A stretch of 64,000 nt of DNA, from assembly GCA_045643285.1 (NCBI GenBank), contig JAZUKN010000014.1, positions 1-64,000 on the forward strand, read 5' to 3'. This stretch comes from UMGS1696 sp045643285 (GTDB lineage: Bacteria; Bacillota; Clostridia; Oscillospirales; CAG-272). Shown here piece after piece: positions 16,521 to 24,464 of this stretch; positions within the stretch are counted from its first letter, which is position 1; every line of letters begins with the position of its first letter. Position numbers and translations under genes: made by a program. The notes below the pieces were generated by a model. That model made no database searches and had not been told where the DNA came from. It saw nothing but the letters and a program-made list of their open reading frames with translations.

Positions 16521-17666
16521 TTATTTGTCCTCAAGTCTCTTTATGTATGCTCTGCGTCTCTTGTGCTGAACTGCCGTGAACCGCTTCCACTGGTTGATGA
16601 TCGACGCATTGTCAACAAGGTTCAGATTTGTTTCCGCGTATTCCACGCCGTCTTCTTTAAGCATACGGATAAGCTGTGCGCAGATCACAGTGCTGACACC
16701 GCGGTTGAGGTATTCGGGATCGACGCCGACCAGTCCGAGGTCGATTATCTTCGGCTTCTTCACGGCTTTCAGAACGCGGAGCAGGGCAAGGGGAGTGAGC
16801 TTGCCGTCCGACTTTTGCAGTGCGCGCGCGAGGGACGGGAAGCATATTCCGAGGCAGACGAGCTTGTCGTTTTCGTCAACGATGACGGCGACGTGCTTGA
16901 GATCGATTATGAGCTTGAAGTTGTCCTCCATCATCTTTATCATACCGGGAGTGAACGGTACAGTGCCGTAGATATCCTTGTACGCCACGTCGAGCAGTTC
17001 AAAGAACTTCGCGCCGTATTTATCGAGGAAGTCTTTCACGTTTTTTGCTTCCCCGAAGCGGAGATTGTACCGCTTCATAACGAAATCAGCCATTTTTTCC
17101 ATCGAGCCGTCGTCGTTTTCGGGAAGCGTGAGCTTGAATTCCACCCATTCGACTTCCTTTTCGTAGCCATTCGATGTGATGAGCTTTTCATAGTAGGGGA
17201 AGTTGTACTGCTCCTCAAAGGTCGACAGCTCGTCAAAGCCCTCAACGAGAAGACCTTCTCTTTCAAGATCGGAGAAGCCGAGCGGACCGCATACGGTGTC
17301 CATACCGAGCGAGCGCGCCCATTTTTCGACCTCCGCGAAGAGTGCATTTGCGACTTCCGCGTCGTCTATCGAATCGAATCTGTCAAAACGCACACGCTTT
17401 TCGCCCGTTTTTTCGTTAGATGCGGTCTGTAAAATGCCCTGTATCCTGCCGACGACTTCGTCTTTTCCCGTCTGTTCGTTTACGCGGTACGCGAGCCAGA
17501 ACGCCGTTTTGCAGGTGTCGTTGTAGACGAAATCGTCGCGGAACATCTTCTTTTCGTCGGAGTAGAGCGGCGGAACGAAGCAGTTGTTGCCTTTATATAG
17601 TCTGAGCGGGAAGTCGATGAACTCTTTCTGCTGTTTTTTTGTTTTTACTTCAACAATGTTTATCAT
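16521..17666 (-). CDS. GNAT-fold N-acetyltransferase-like protein
   Basis: 381 residues. The N-terminal part (KGNNCFVPPLYSDEKKMF) and C-terminal part (GLVGVDPEYLNRGVSTVICAQL, then ETNLNLVDNASIINQWKRF) match a GNAT-like family often annotated only as hypothetical, with the acetyl-CoA loop region around YLNRGVS. Substrate unknown; sitting between fakB and plsX it may modify a lipid or envelope component. I chose ATG 17666 because GGAAG precedes it; an ATG nine codons upstream has no ribosome site. Confidence 0.75.
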   Translation of the reverse strand: MINIVEVKTKKQQKEFIDFPLRLYKGNNCFVPPLYSDEKKMFRDDFVYNDTCKTAFWLAYRVNEQTGKDEVVGRIQGILQTASNEKTGEKRVRFDRFDSIDDAEVANALFAEVEKWARSLGMDTVCGPLGFSDLEREGLLVEGFDELSTFEEQYNFPYYEKLITSNGYEKEVEWVEFKLTLPENDDGSMEKMADFVMKRYNLRFGEAKNVKDFLDKYGAKFFELLDVAYKDIYGTVPFTPGMIKMMEDNFKLIIDLKHVAVIVDENDKLVCLGICFPSLARALQKSDGKLTPLALLRVLKAVKKPKIIDLGLVGVDPEYLNRGVSTVICAQLIRMLKEDGVEYAETNLNLVDNASIINQWKRFTAVQHKRRRAYIKRLEDK

Positions 17667-17693
17667 TTTTCGTTCTTCCTTTCGGAAATTCAT

Positions 17694-18563
17694 TTATCTA
17701 TGTACGCAGTGGAACGCGATACCTGCGCCGTCCGGTCCGCAGTGGCTTCCGATAGTCGGATTTGTTAAGGTCGTTTCAATGTTCAGCCCGTCTCCGAACT
17801 TTTCGATCAGTGCGGCTTTTATTTCGTCTGCTATTTCGGGCGCGTCGGTGTGTCCGATTATTATACGGTGGTTCTTTATGTCGTCGCCTAACTCTTCGAC
17901 GTACGAAACGAGTTTGTCTATCGCTTTAGCGCGTCCTTTTTCCTTGCCTATAGAGGTCATTTTGCCGTCGTCACCGACGTAGATGATCGGTCTGATGCCG
18001 AGCAGTGTACCCATTGTGCCGGCGAGTCCCGAAACACGTCCGCTTCTCTTGAAGAACTTGAGATCGTCCGCGAAGAAGTACATTGTGTAGTGGTTGACTT
18101 CGTCTTCGGCGTATTTTACGATCTCTTCAGCAGATTTGCCTGCCTTGTAGAGATCGCCTACTTCTTCGACTATTGCAAGGGAGAGCGCGGAAATGCCCTT
18201 TGTATCGACTGTGTAGAACTTGCGTCCGGGGTATTCAGCGAGCAGTTTTTCGACGGCTTTGTCCATGGCGTCGAGAGATGCGGTCATCGCACGGGAAAGA
18301 GAAACGTAGAGAATATCGTCGCCGTCTGCGAAAACGGGCTCAAACGCCGATATGTACGCTTCCTCACCTATAGCGCTTGTCGTCGGGATCGTACCTTCGC
18401 GGAGCATATCGTAGAATGAACGGAAGTCGAAAGTGTCGCTGTCCGCGTAAGGGCATACGGTTTCTCCGTCGACCGAGTAGGGCATACTGATTATCTTGTA
18501 GCCGAACTCCTTGGCGAGGGCAGGCGTGATGTCGGTATCTGTGTCAGTAAAAAGAACGAGCAT
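17694..18563 (-). CDS. DegV family fatty-acid-binding protein (FakB-like)
   Basis: 289-residue EDD/DegV fold that binds a fatty acid and presents it to FakA for phosphorylation. The conserved TTS (61-63) that contacts the carboxylate, LSLAIVEEVG, and FKRSGRVSGLAGTMGTLLGIRPI are typical. AAGGAGA precedes the ATG. FakA is two genes upstream and PlsX downstream, so the acyl-phosphate product can go directly into phospholipid synthesis. The fatty acid preference cannot be read. Confidence 0.93.
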   Translation of the reverse strand: MLVLFTDTDTDITPALAKEFGYKIISMPYSVDGETVCPYADSDTFDFRSFYDMLREGTIPTTSAIGEEAYISAFEPVFADGDDILYVSLSRAMTASLDAMDKAVEKLLAEYPGRKFYTVDTKGISALSLAIVEEVGDLYKAGKSAEEIVKYAEDEVNHYTMYFFADDLKFFKRSGRVSGLAGTMGTLLGIRPIIYVGDDGKMTSIGKEKGRAKAIDKLVSYVEELGDDIKNHRIIIGHTDAPEIADEIKAALIEKFGDGLNIETTLTNPTIGSHCGPDGAGIAFHCVHR

Positions 18564-18607
18564 TGTTTTGTCTCCTTAAATTATTTTATTTTTCTTATCC
18601 GGTGTTG

Positions 18608-19144
18608 TCAGGCAGTGGTTTTATTTTTCGTTTTTTTCTTGTCGTAGATGAAGCGGATGCGGTCGGTGAGTATCATACCGACGGCCATTGAGAGGCTGTC
18701 CGCGACGAACGCCACGAGATTTCTGATAACCTTTATCTCAAACGGGAGCGAGAAAAGGAAGCATTCCATTAAGGTTTTTACGAGGACTATTCCGACTGCT
18801 ACGGAAAGAACGGCGGCGATTATCCTGAGTATAAGGTTTTTCGTGAGATATTTGCACACATATCCCGTTATCAGTCCGATTATCAGATTTCCGACGAACC
18901 AGCTTATCGAAAAGCCGTACGCCGAGAGGAGCATACTCTCAAAACCGCAGCCTACCGCTCCGACGAATGCGCCCCACGGACCGTACAGTATACATCCGGC
19001 GGCGAGCGCGATATATCCGAGGTCGATGCGGATATTGCCGATAAGTATGAACTTCATAAAGAAGCTGAGAACGCAGTAGAGTGCTGTGATCATCGCAATA
19101 CCGCAGACGCTTCTGAGATTCATACGCTTTGTTTTCGTTGCCAT
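18608..19144 (-). CDS. ECF transporter S component (folate-type family)
   Basis: 178-residue integral membrane protein with about five to six helices. The segment NIRIDLGYIALAAGCILYGPWGAFVGAVG resembles folate/FolT-class S components of energy-coupling factor transporters. It would need the shared EcfA1A2T module, which is not in this window. The substrate (folate or another vitamin) is inferred only from resemblance. AAAGGAAA precedes the ATG; it lies 27 bases after fakA. Confidence 0.85.
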   Translation of the reverse strand: MATKTKRMNLRSVCGIAMITALYCVLSFFMKFILIGNIRIDLGYIALAAGCILYGPWGAFVGAVGCGFESMLLSAYGFSISWFVGNLIIGLITGYVCKYLTKNLILRIIAAVLSVAVGIVLVKTLMECFLFSLPFEIKVIRNLVAFVADSLSMAVGMILTDRIRFIYDKKKTKNKTTA

Positions 19145-19171
19145 TTTGTTTCCTTTCGGGGATCGGTAGTG

Positions 19172-20818
19172 TTATTCGAGGATCAAAATATAGTCGTAGA
19201 CGGGCTGACCGCCGTTTATCATTATGACTTCCGTGCGGCGGTATTTGTCTTTCAGATATTTGTAGAGCGCGTCTGCGTCTTCGTCTGTCGCTTCTGCACC
19301 GCAGAGGATGAGCGCGATATCGTATTTTCCGCATCCGAGCGAATCGGCAAGCGACTCAGCCGTCATAAGACAGCTCTCGGAATCGACGTAGATCTTTCCG
19401 CCCGAAAAACCGATGTAATCGCCTTTTCTGACGCTTACGCCGTCTTTTTCGGTGTCGCGTGAGGCGTGAGAGACCATACCCGTAACAACGCCGGAGATGA
19501 CGTCTTTCATTTCTTCGATAATTGCATCGGTGTCGCCGGACGAAGTGTCGAGCATTGATACAGCCGCGTAGCCCTCACCGACGGTTTTCGACGGGATGAC
19601 GCGCACGTCTGATTTTTCGTACAGGGACGCCGCCTGTTCAGCCGCCATTATTATATTTGAGTTATTCGGGAAGACGAGCAGTGTGTCGGCGTTTATTTCG
19701 GAGAATGCTTTTATAAAGTCTTCGGCTGAGGGATTCATCGACTGTCCGCCGTCGACTACCGCGTCGCATCCGAGAGATGAGAACGTTTTTTTCAGCCCGT
19801 CCCCTGCGGCAACTGCGACGATACCGTATTTCTTTTTCGGCTTCAGGGACGGCGGAGTGTAGCCGCTCTTGACCTTCGCTTCGTTGTGTTCGAGCGCCAT
19901 ATTTTCGATTTTCAGCGTCAGAAATTCACCGTACTGCTGGCAGTGGGTGAGAACGTCGCCGGGAGTCATGGTGTGAACGTGGACCTTTACGACTGAGCCT
20001 TCGCGGAAGATGACGAGCGAGTTACCGACGCTGTTAAGGTATTCTTCAAGCGGCTTGATGTCGAACGAGTCAATGTCGACCTTGGCGCGCTGTAATCTCA
20101 GCAGAAACTCCGTGCAGTAACCGTATTCGAGAACGCTGTCCTCGGTGAAAAGCGAAATATCGGCGACTTTTGCGTCCTCGTCCGATGTGCTGTCACTGAC
20201 GGCGAAGCTGCCGCGAAGAGCGTTTTTCATCCCTTCGAGAATGTACACGAATCCCGCACCGCCGCTGTCGACGACGCCTGCTTCTTTGAGGACTGCGAGC
20301 AGTGACGGCGTTTTCTCAAGAGAAACGCGCGCTTCGTCGTTCAGTCGGTCAATAAAGGTTTCGACAGTGCTTTCGGCGTCAAGGGAAGCGAGTGCCGCGC
20401 CTACAGATTCTCTGCAAACCGTGAGAACTGTCCCCTCTACCGGCTTTGCGACGGCGGAATATGCCTCTTTTACTCCTCCCTCAAGCGCGTGAGCGAACGA
20501 GAGAACGTCGGCGGAATCAAGCCCGTCGAGCGACTTCGAGATGCCCGAGAAGAAGCGCGAGAGGAAGACTCCCGAATTTCCACGTGCGCCGAGCAGCATT
20601 CCGCGTGCGGCAGTCTGTGCGGCAGACGAGAGGGAGCGAGTCATATTTGATTTCAGCTCGGACGCGCCCGAATTTATCGTCATGAACATATTGTCTCCCG
20701 TGTCTCCGTCGGGAACGGGGAAGACGTTCAGCTCATTTACGGTTTTTCGGTTGGCGCGAAGATTTGCCGCGCCGCCTGTTATCATATCGGAAAAAATCTT
20801 TCCGTCAATTCTGTTCAT
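19172..20818 (-). CDS. fakA: Fatty acid kinase catalytic subunit FakA (DhaL/DegV-fold)
   Basis: 548 residues. The N-terminal DhaL ATP-binding domain contains NVFPVPDGDTGDNM (DGDTGDN 37-43) and LLGARGNSGVFLSRFF. A middle domain carries VHVHTM, and the C-terminal part is DegV-like. It phosphorylates FakB-bound fatty acids. AAGGAGAAG precedes the ATG. It is followed by the ECF S gene, fakB, GNAT, plsX and acpP, a route for using exogenous fatty acids. Confidence 0.95.
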   Translation of the reverse strand: MNRIDGKIFSDMITGGAANLRANRKTVNELNVFPVPDGDTGDNMFMTINSGASELKSNMTRSLSSAAQTAARGMLLGARGNSGVFLSRFFSGISKSLDGLDSADVLSFAHALEGGVKEAYSAVAKPVEGTVLTVCRESVGAALASLDAESTVETFIDRLNDEARVSLEKTPSLLAVLKEAGVVDSGGAGFVYILEGMKNALRGSFAVSDSTSDEDAKVADISLFTEDSVLEYGYCTEFLLRLQRAKVDIDSFDIKPLEEYLNSVGNSLVIFREGSVVKVHVHTMTPGDVLTHCQQYGEFLTLKIENMALEHNEAKVKSGYTPPSLKPKKKYGIVAVAAGDGLKKTFSSLGCDAVVDGGQSMNPSAEDFIKAFSEINADTLLVFPNNSNIIMAAEQAASLYEKSDVRVIPSKTVGEGYAAVSMLDTSSGDTDAIIEEMKDVISGVVTGMVSHASRDTEKDGVSVRKGDYIGFSGGKIYVDSESCLMTAESLADSLGCGKYDIALILCGAEATDEDADALYKYLKDKYRRTEVIMINGGQPVYDYILILE

Positions 20819-20834
20819 ATCGGTTGTCTTCTCC

Positions 20835-21923
20835 TTATGTTGTCAGACGGTGCCCGATAGCATCCGTGATTTTTCCGACGATCTTTTCCGCGCTGTCGGC
20901 TGAGACCGTCGCCTGCTGTATTTTCTTCATTCTTTCGGAAACAGCACTGTTTTCGAGTAGCCGTTTTGCTTTGTTCACCGCGTCGCGCACGTCAAAGCCC
21001 TTTAGAGCCATTTCGTGAGACGAGAAGAACTCCGCCGTTTTGTCAAATCCGCTCTTCGGCGTGATGTGTACGAGCGGGACCGCGCTGACTGCCGCCTCCG
21101 CCGATATTATCCCGACGGGACGGGACAGCACGACGTCCGCCGCTTCCATATATATGTTGATCTTTTCGGTGTACGTCACGATGCGGATCTTTTTATCGCC
21201 GAGGTAGCGTTCGCTCAGCTCGTCGAGTGTGTCGCTTTCCCGTCCGCAGAGGCAGTAGACCGAGTAGTCGCCGTCTTCGGTGCGCGCGATGCTGTCGCAG
21301 ATCTCTTCGGCGTTTTTCGCGCTCATGCCGGACGCAAGCACAAGATAGACCTTCTGTTTTTCGGGGATGACGAGGTATTTTCTTGCCGCACGCCGCCCGA
21401 GCCGCTTCTTGAATTTCATCGGCACGGGAACGCCGAACACCGTTATTTTTTCCTCCGGCACGTTCTTTGCGATCAGCTCGCCTCGCAGTGATTCGTGAGG
21501 AATGAAGTACGTGTCAAACGGCGCGTTTTCGTTCACGTCCGGGCAGGTGTAGTCCGTCAGAACGGCGTAGAACGGTGCGGAAGTGTAGTACCCCGTCAGA
21601 GTTTCCGTGACGGCTTTGTCGGCGGAGATAACTGCGTCAAATCCGCTGTTTTCGATACATTCGTTAAGATTTTTGACAAAATTCGACGCAGGGAAGAACG
21701 CGCCGACGTCTTTTCCGCGCATTTTCTTTGCGCCTCTTATGACCGACATCGCGCCCGGTATCCGCTTTATGAGCTTTGAATACGGTATCTTTCCGTCGAC
21801 AGTGAAGACGCACGGATCGGCAAGAACGCACTCTATTCCGGCGTTTGTCGCAGCATCGCACACGGCGGCGGCAACACTGTCGCGGTCGGTCGCAAAATCG
21901 CTGCTGAGTATCAGAAATTTCAT
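20835..21923 (-). CDS. MGDG-synthase/UgtP-like diacylglycerol glycosyltransferase
   Basis: 362 residues with a two-domain GT-B layout. The N-terminal half resembles the MGDG synthase domain (KFLILSSDFATDRDSVA, FDAVISADKAVTETL, YAVLTDYTCPD), and the C-terminal GT28-like half contains LVLASGMSAKNAEE, the membrane-gripping VTYTEKINIYMEAADVVLSRPVG and SAVPLVHITP. It probably adds sugars to diacylglycerol to make glycolipids or lipoteichoic anchors. It is the first gene of the lipid cluster, behind the divergent promoter at 21977-22005. AAAGGT serves as a weak ribosome site. Confidence 0.85.
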   Translation of the reverse strand: MKFLILSSDFATDRDSVAAAVCDAATNAGIECVLADPCVFTVDGKIPYSKLIKRIPGAMSVIRGAKKMRGKDVGAFFPASNFVKNLNECIENSGFDAVISADKAVTETLTGYYTSAPFYAVLTDYTCPDVNENAPFDTYFIPHESLRGELIAKNVPEEKITVFGVPVPMKFKKRLGRRAARKYLVIPEKQKVYLVLASGMSAKNAEEICDSIARTEDGDYSVYCLCGRESDTLDELSERYLGDKKIRIVTYTEKINIYMEAADVVLSRPVGIISAEAAVSAVPLVHITPKSGFDKTAEFFSSHEMALKGFDVRDAVNKAKRLLENSAVSERMKKIQQATVSADSAEKIVGKITDAIGHRLTT

Positions 21924-21954
21924 ATCTATGACTATACCTTTCTATGCGAAAGTA

Positions 21955-21984
21955 TTGACTTTTTACACACATGTGTATTATAAT
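21955..21984 (+). promoter_or_regulatory. Rightward promoter toward tetR
   Basis: TTGACT (21955-21960), 18-base spacer, TATAAT (21979-21984). The spacer contains TACACA-CA-TGTGTA. Its -10 box overlaps that of the leftward lipid promoter. Confidence 0.7.
21964..21977. promoter_or_regulatory. Putative TetR operator 1 in the divergent promoter
   Basis: The inverted hexamers TACACA and TGTGTA are separated by two bases (core palindrome ACACATGTGT). The site lies in the spacer of the rightward promoter and immediately downstream of the leftward -10, so one dimer could block both. Confidence 0.6.
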
Positions 21985-22005
21985 CTATCTGCATATCAAA
22001 TCCAA
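21977..22005 (-). promoter_or_regulatory. Leftward promoter of the membrane-lipid cluster
   Basis: On the minus strand TTGGAT (22005-22000), 17-base spacer, TATAAT (21982-21977). It faces away from tetR and drives the glycosyltransferase-fakA-ECF-fakB-GNAT-plsX-acpP run. Confidence 0.75.
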
Positions 22006-22053
22006 TGGACAACATACGGCTTATATGTTCGGATTGCCACACAAAACGAACAG

Positions 22054-22071
22054 TGTGTATATTATTACACA
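22054..22071. promoter_or_regulatory. Putative TetR operator 2 near tetR
   Basis: TGTGTA-N6-TACACA, the same hexamers as operator 1 in the opposite facing order. It overlaps a possible proximal tetR promoter (TTGCCA 22034-22039, 18-base spacer, TATATT 22058-22063), consistent with autoregulation. Confidence 0.55.
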
Positions 22072-22120
22072 GATTTGTCGAAATTTGTTGCATAAATTCC
22101 GCTGAACGGGGAAGAAACTT

Positions 22121-22711
22121 ATGGATCAAAACGAGAAAAAAATCGACCGACGGGTTGTGAAGACGAAAAAAGCGATAAAAAATGCGTTCGCGCGTCTGCT
22201 GACCGAAAAAGATATCAACGATATCACGATCAGCAATATCGCTGACTACGCCGACGTGAACCGCAAGACGTTCTACAATTACTACAGAGGCGTTTACGAC
22301 GTCGTCGACGAGATCGAGAACGATATAATAAATCGGATAGACGCGGCACTCAGCGGGGCGGACGTGGCAGGAGAGATCGACAATCCGTACATCGTTTTCG
22401 AGAAGCTGACTGAGGTCATCAACACGGATATGGACTTTTTCGGAGTATTGCTGTCGATGAACGGCAACGTCTCGCTTGTGACGAAGATCACGGGACTTGT
22501 CAAGGAAAAGGCGAAAACCGCGCTTCAAGGCTCGACCGGTATGGATGAAAGACGACTCTCGACTGTGCTTGATTTCACGATCTCCGGCATGATGGCGGTG
22601 TATCAGCAGTGGTTCAATTCGGACAGAACGCAGTCGATAGACGAAATATCGGAAGTGATAGGCTCAGTCGTAAGCCACGGGATCGGCGGAGCAGGTGAGG
22701 TGAGATTATGA
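22121..22711 (+). CDS. TetR/AcrR family transcriptional regulator
   Basis: 196 residues. The N-terminal helix-turn-helix is clear (KKAIKNAFARLLTEKDINDITISNIADYADVNRKTFYNYY), and the C-terminal ligand domain is unassigned. It is divergent from the lipid cluster, and matching inverted hexamers flank its promoter region, so I infer control of that cluster, perhaps in response to an acyl ligand. It overlaps the next gene by ATGA. GGGGAAG precedes the ATG. Confidence 0.9.
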   Translation: MDQNEKKIDRRVVKTKKAIKNAFARLLTEKDINDITISNIADYADVNRKTFYNYYRGVYDVVDEIENDIINRIDAALSGADVAGEIDNPYIVFEKLTEVINTDMDFFGVLLSMNGNVSLVTKITGLVKEKAKTALQGSTGMDERRLSTVLDFTISGMMAVYQQWFNSDRTQSIDEISEVIGSVVSHGIGGAGEVRL

Positions 22712-23085
22712 GCAGTACGAAAAAGCTGATGGAATCCGGGCAGATGTATCTTGAAACGATCCTTGTGCTGACCGAAAAGAACGGTCAGGTGCGCTCGATA
22801 GACGTGTGCGACGAAATGGGCTACTCGAAGCCGTCGGTCAGCCGCGCAGTGTCGAAATTGAAGACGGACGGATATATAACAGTCGACGGCGGCGGATATA
22901 TCACGCTGACGGATAGCGGACGGACGGTAGCCGAGAAAATATACGAGCGGCATACGGTGCTGACGGAGTTTATCGCACGGCTTGGAGTCTCACGCGAAAC
23001 GGCGGCAGAGGACGCGTGCAAGATCGAACACGACATAAGCGACGAGACTTTTGAAGCGATGAAAAAACACGTCAAATTGAAGTAA
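22708..23085 (+). CDS. DtxR/IdeR-type metal-dependent transcriptional regulator (two-domain)
   Basis: 125 residues: a winged helix (about 1-70, MYLETILVLTEKNGQVRSIDVCDEMGYSKPSVSRAVSKLK) and a dimerisation domain; the SH3-like third domain is absent, as in MntR-sized proteins. Hand alignment puts M13, C104, E107 and H108 where DtxR/IdeR has M10, C102, E105 and H106, whereas MntR has Asp and Glu at the first two. An iron sensor is therefore more likely than a manganese sensor. It starts inside the tetR stop (ATGA). The last codons and stop lie in a repeat shared with the 3' end of the GH20 gene. Confidence 0.88.
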   Translation: MSSTKKLMESGQMYLETILVLTEKNGQVRSIDVCDEMGYSKPSVSRAVSKLKTDGYITVDGGGYITLTDSGRTVAEKIYERHTVLTEFIARLGVSRETAAEDACKIEHDISDETFEAMKKHVKLK

Positions 23086-23128
23086 GAAGTAATAGTGAAT
23101 AGGGAAGAAGTAGACAAAGTGAGCGAAA
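23077..23128 (+). repeat. Multi-stop junction repeat at the 3' end of the dtxR-like gene
   Basis: The segment from 23077 (TTGAAGTAAGAAG, then TAATAGTGAA) through GAAGTAGACAAAGT is nearly identical to 60667-60706 at the end of the GH20 gene. It contains several overlapping stop codons. Here it supplies the last two residues and TAA. Confidence 0.75.
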
Positions 23129-23129
23129 A

Positions 23130-23400
23130 TATTGCATTTTCTTTGTAACAAAGGGGTTCAACCGAGATGCGGAGCATCTCGACGACTTCGTTTACGAAGT
23201 CGGTAGGCGTGAATTGGACGAAGTCCCTTCCCCCTAAGCGCGGTGATTCACAAGAGCGTCGCGGTACGCTCTTGTGCGCCGTCCGCGTAGGACATCCCAC
23301 GAACCCAAACGTTAGGTTTGGATAAATTCTGCGGCAGGAGTAAACCCCTGCCCTACAGATGCGGAATGTTATATCGTGCGAATCCGTGAGATTTGTGCAA
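23130..23400 (-). repeat. Modular hairpin-cassette repeat, copy B (reverse orientation)
   Basis: Occupies the gene-free gap 23086-23518. Reading left to right it has TTTGTAACAAAGGGG, then the hairpins GAGATGC/GCATCTC (23164-23180), GACTTCG/CGAAGTC, GACGAAGTC...CCCCCTAAG, CAAGAGCGT/ACGCTCTTG, CCAAAC/GTTTGG and GGCAGG...CCTGCC, ending GTGCAAG. The framework matches the forward copies in reverse complement. Confidence 0.75.
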
Positions 23401-23409
23401 GTTAAAGAA

Positions 23410-23495
23410 AAGTGAAGTATGCGCTTCGCGCAAGTGAAGTTGCCAAAGGCAGTGAAGTTACGCTTCGCGTAGTGAAGTTTGCGCTTCGCGCAAGT
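23410..23495. repeat. Tandem array of GTGAAGT-spaced miniature hairpins
   Basis: Four units of AGTGAAGT followed by a small perfect hairpin: TGCGC-TTC-GCGCA, TGCC-AAA-GGCA, TACGC-TTC-GCGTA, TTGCGC-TTC-GCGCAA. A related array with the spacer GATGAT occurs at 60704-60781. It ends about 24 bases before the radical-SAM activase start. Confidence 0.75.
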
Positions 23496-23518
23496 TTTGG
23501 AAAGGAGACACACCCGTG

Positions 23519-24418
23519 ATGTCCGGCAACGTTTTTTCGATAGAACGCTTTTCTTCCCATGACGGACCCGGGATCCGTACCGTGGTTTTCCTCAAAGGCT
23601 GTCCGCTCTCGTGCGTCTGGTGCCACAACCCCGAAGGCATCTCGCCGAAACCGGAGCTTTCGTACACGCCGGAGCGGTGCATCTCCTGCCGAAAGTGCGC
23701 TTCCGTATGCGAAAACGGCTGCCACTCCTTTTCACCGAACGGAGAACACCGCTTTGACCGCTCGCGTTGTATCTCCTGCGGAAAATGCGCCGATGCGTGC
23801 GTGTCAGACGCGCTCACCGTGACCGGAAAGACTATGACATTCGATGAAGTGATCGGAAAAGTCCTCGCCGACCGCGCATTCTACGGTGAAAACGGCGGAA
23901 TGACTCTCTCCGGAGGCGAGCCGCTCGCACAGCCCGAATTTGCGCTCGCTCTTCTTCGCGCCGCACGTGAAAACGGGATAAAAACCGCCGTTGAAACCTC
24001 CGGATATTGCCCTCCGGAAGTGATACGCGCCGCGTCCGAATATACCGATCTCTTTCTTTTTGACATAAAAGCGACAGGCAGGGAGCTTCACAGACGGCTG
24101 ACCGGCGTGTACCCCGACGTTATCCTCTCGAATCTCGAACTGCTTTCGTCTATTGGCGCGAATACCGTTCTCCGATGTCCGATCATCCCGACGCAGAACG
24201 ACAGCGAAGAGCATTTCTCGCATATCGCCGCTCTCGCAGAACGATATGAAACCGTCTCGCGCGTTGACATCGAACGATACAATCCCATGGCGTCGTCGAA
24301 GTGCAGGGCGTACGGGTATGCGGAACAGGAACGATTCCCGACTCTGACGGACGAAGAAACCGACAGGATAATATCGTACATAAGCGCACGCACGTCGAAA
24401 AAAGTCTCCGTACCGTAA
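23519..24418 (+). CDS. Glycyl-radical enzyme activating protein (radical SAM, PflA family)
   Basis: Uses SAM and a [4Fe-4S] cluster to install a glycyl radical on a partner enzyme. 299 residues: the radical SAM motif is C28-x3-C32-x2-C35 (GCPLSCVWCHNP), followed by a ferredoxin-like insert with C54, C57, C60, C64 and C84, C87, C90, C94 for two extra clusters, then GGMTLSGGEPLAQ. That insert is typical of activases for non-PFL glycyl-radical enzymes. No glycyl-radical enzyme lies in the window. GGAGA precedes; a GTG one codon upstream is possible. Oxygen-sensitive chemistry fits an anaerobe. Confidence 0.92.
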   Translation: MSGNVFSIERFSSHDGPGIRTVVFLKGCPLSCVWCHNPEGISPKPELSYTPERCISCRKCASVCENGCHSFSPNGEHRFDRSRCISCGKCADACVSDALTVTGKTMTFDEVIGKVLADRAFYGENGGMTLSGGEPLAQPEFALALLRAARENGIKTAVETSGYCPPEVIRAASEYTDLFLFDIKATGRELHRRLTGVYPDVILSNLELLSSIGANTVLRCPIIPTQNDSEEHFSHIAALAERYETVSRVDIERYNPMASSKCRAYGYAEQERFPTLTDEETDRIISYISARTSKKVSVP

Positions 24419-24464
24419 GAAGCGATATATGATATATAAGAATTGTAAAAAATTGAAAAAATGC

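Noticed and set aside
23410..23495. Possible CRISPR-like array
   Set aside because: Units are only about 20 bases with palindromic, related inserts instead of unique spacers, and no cas genes are present.
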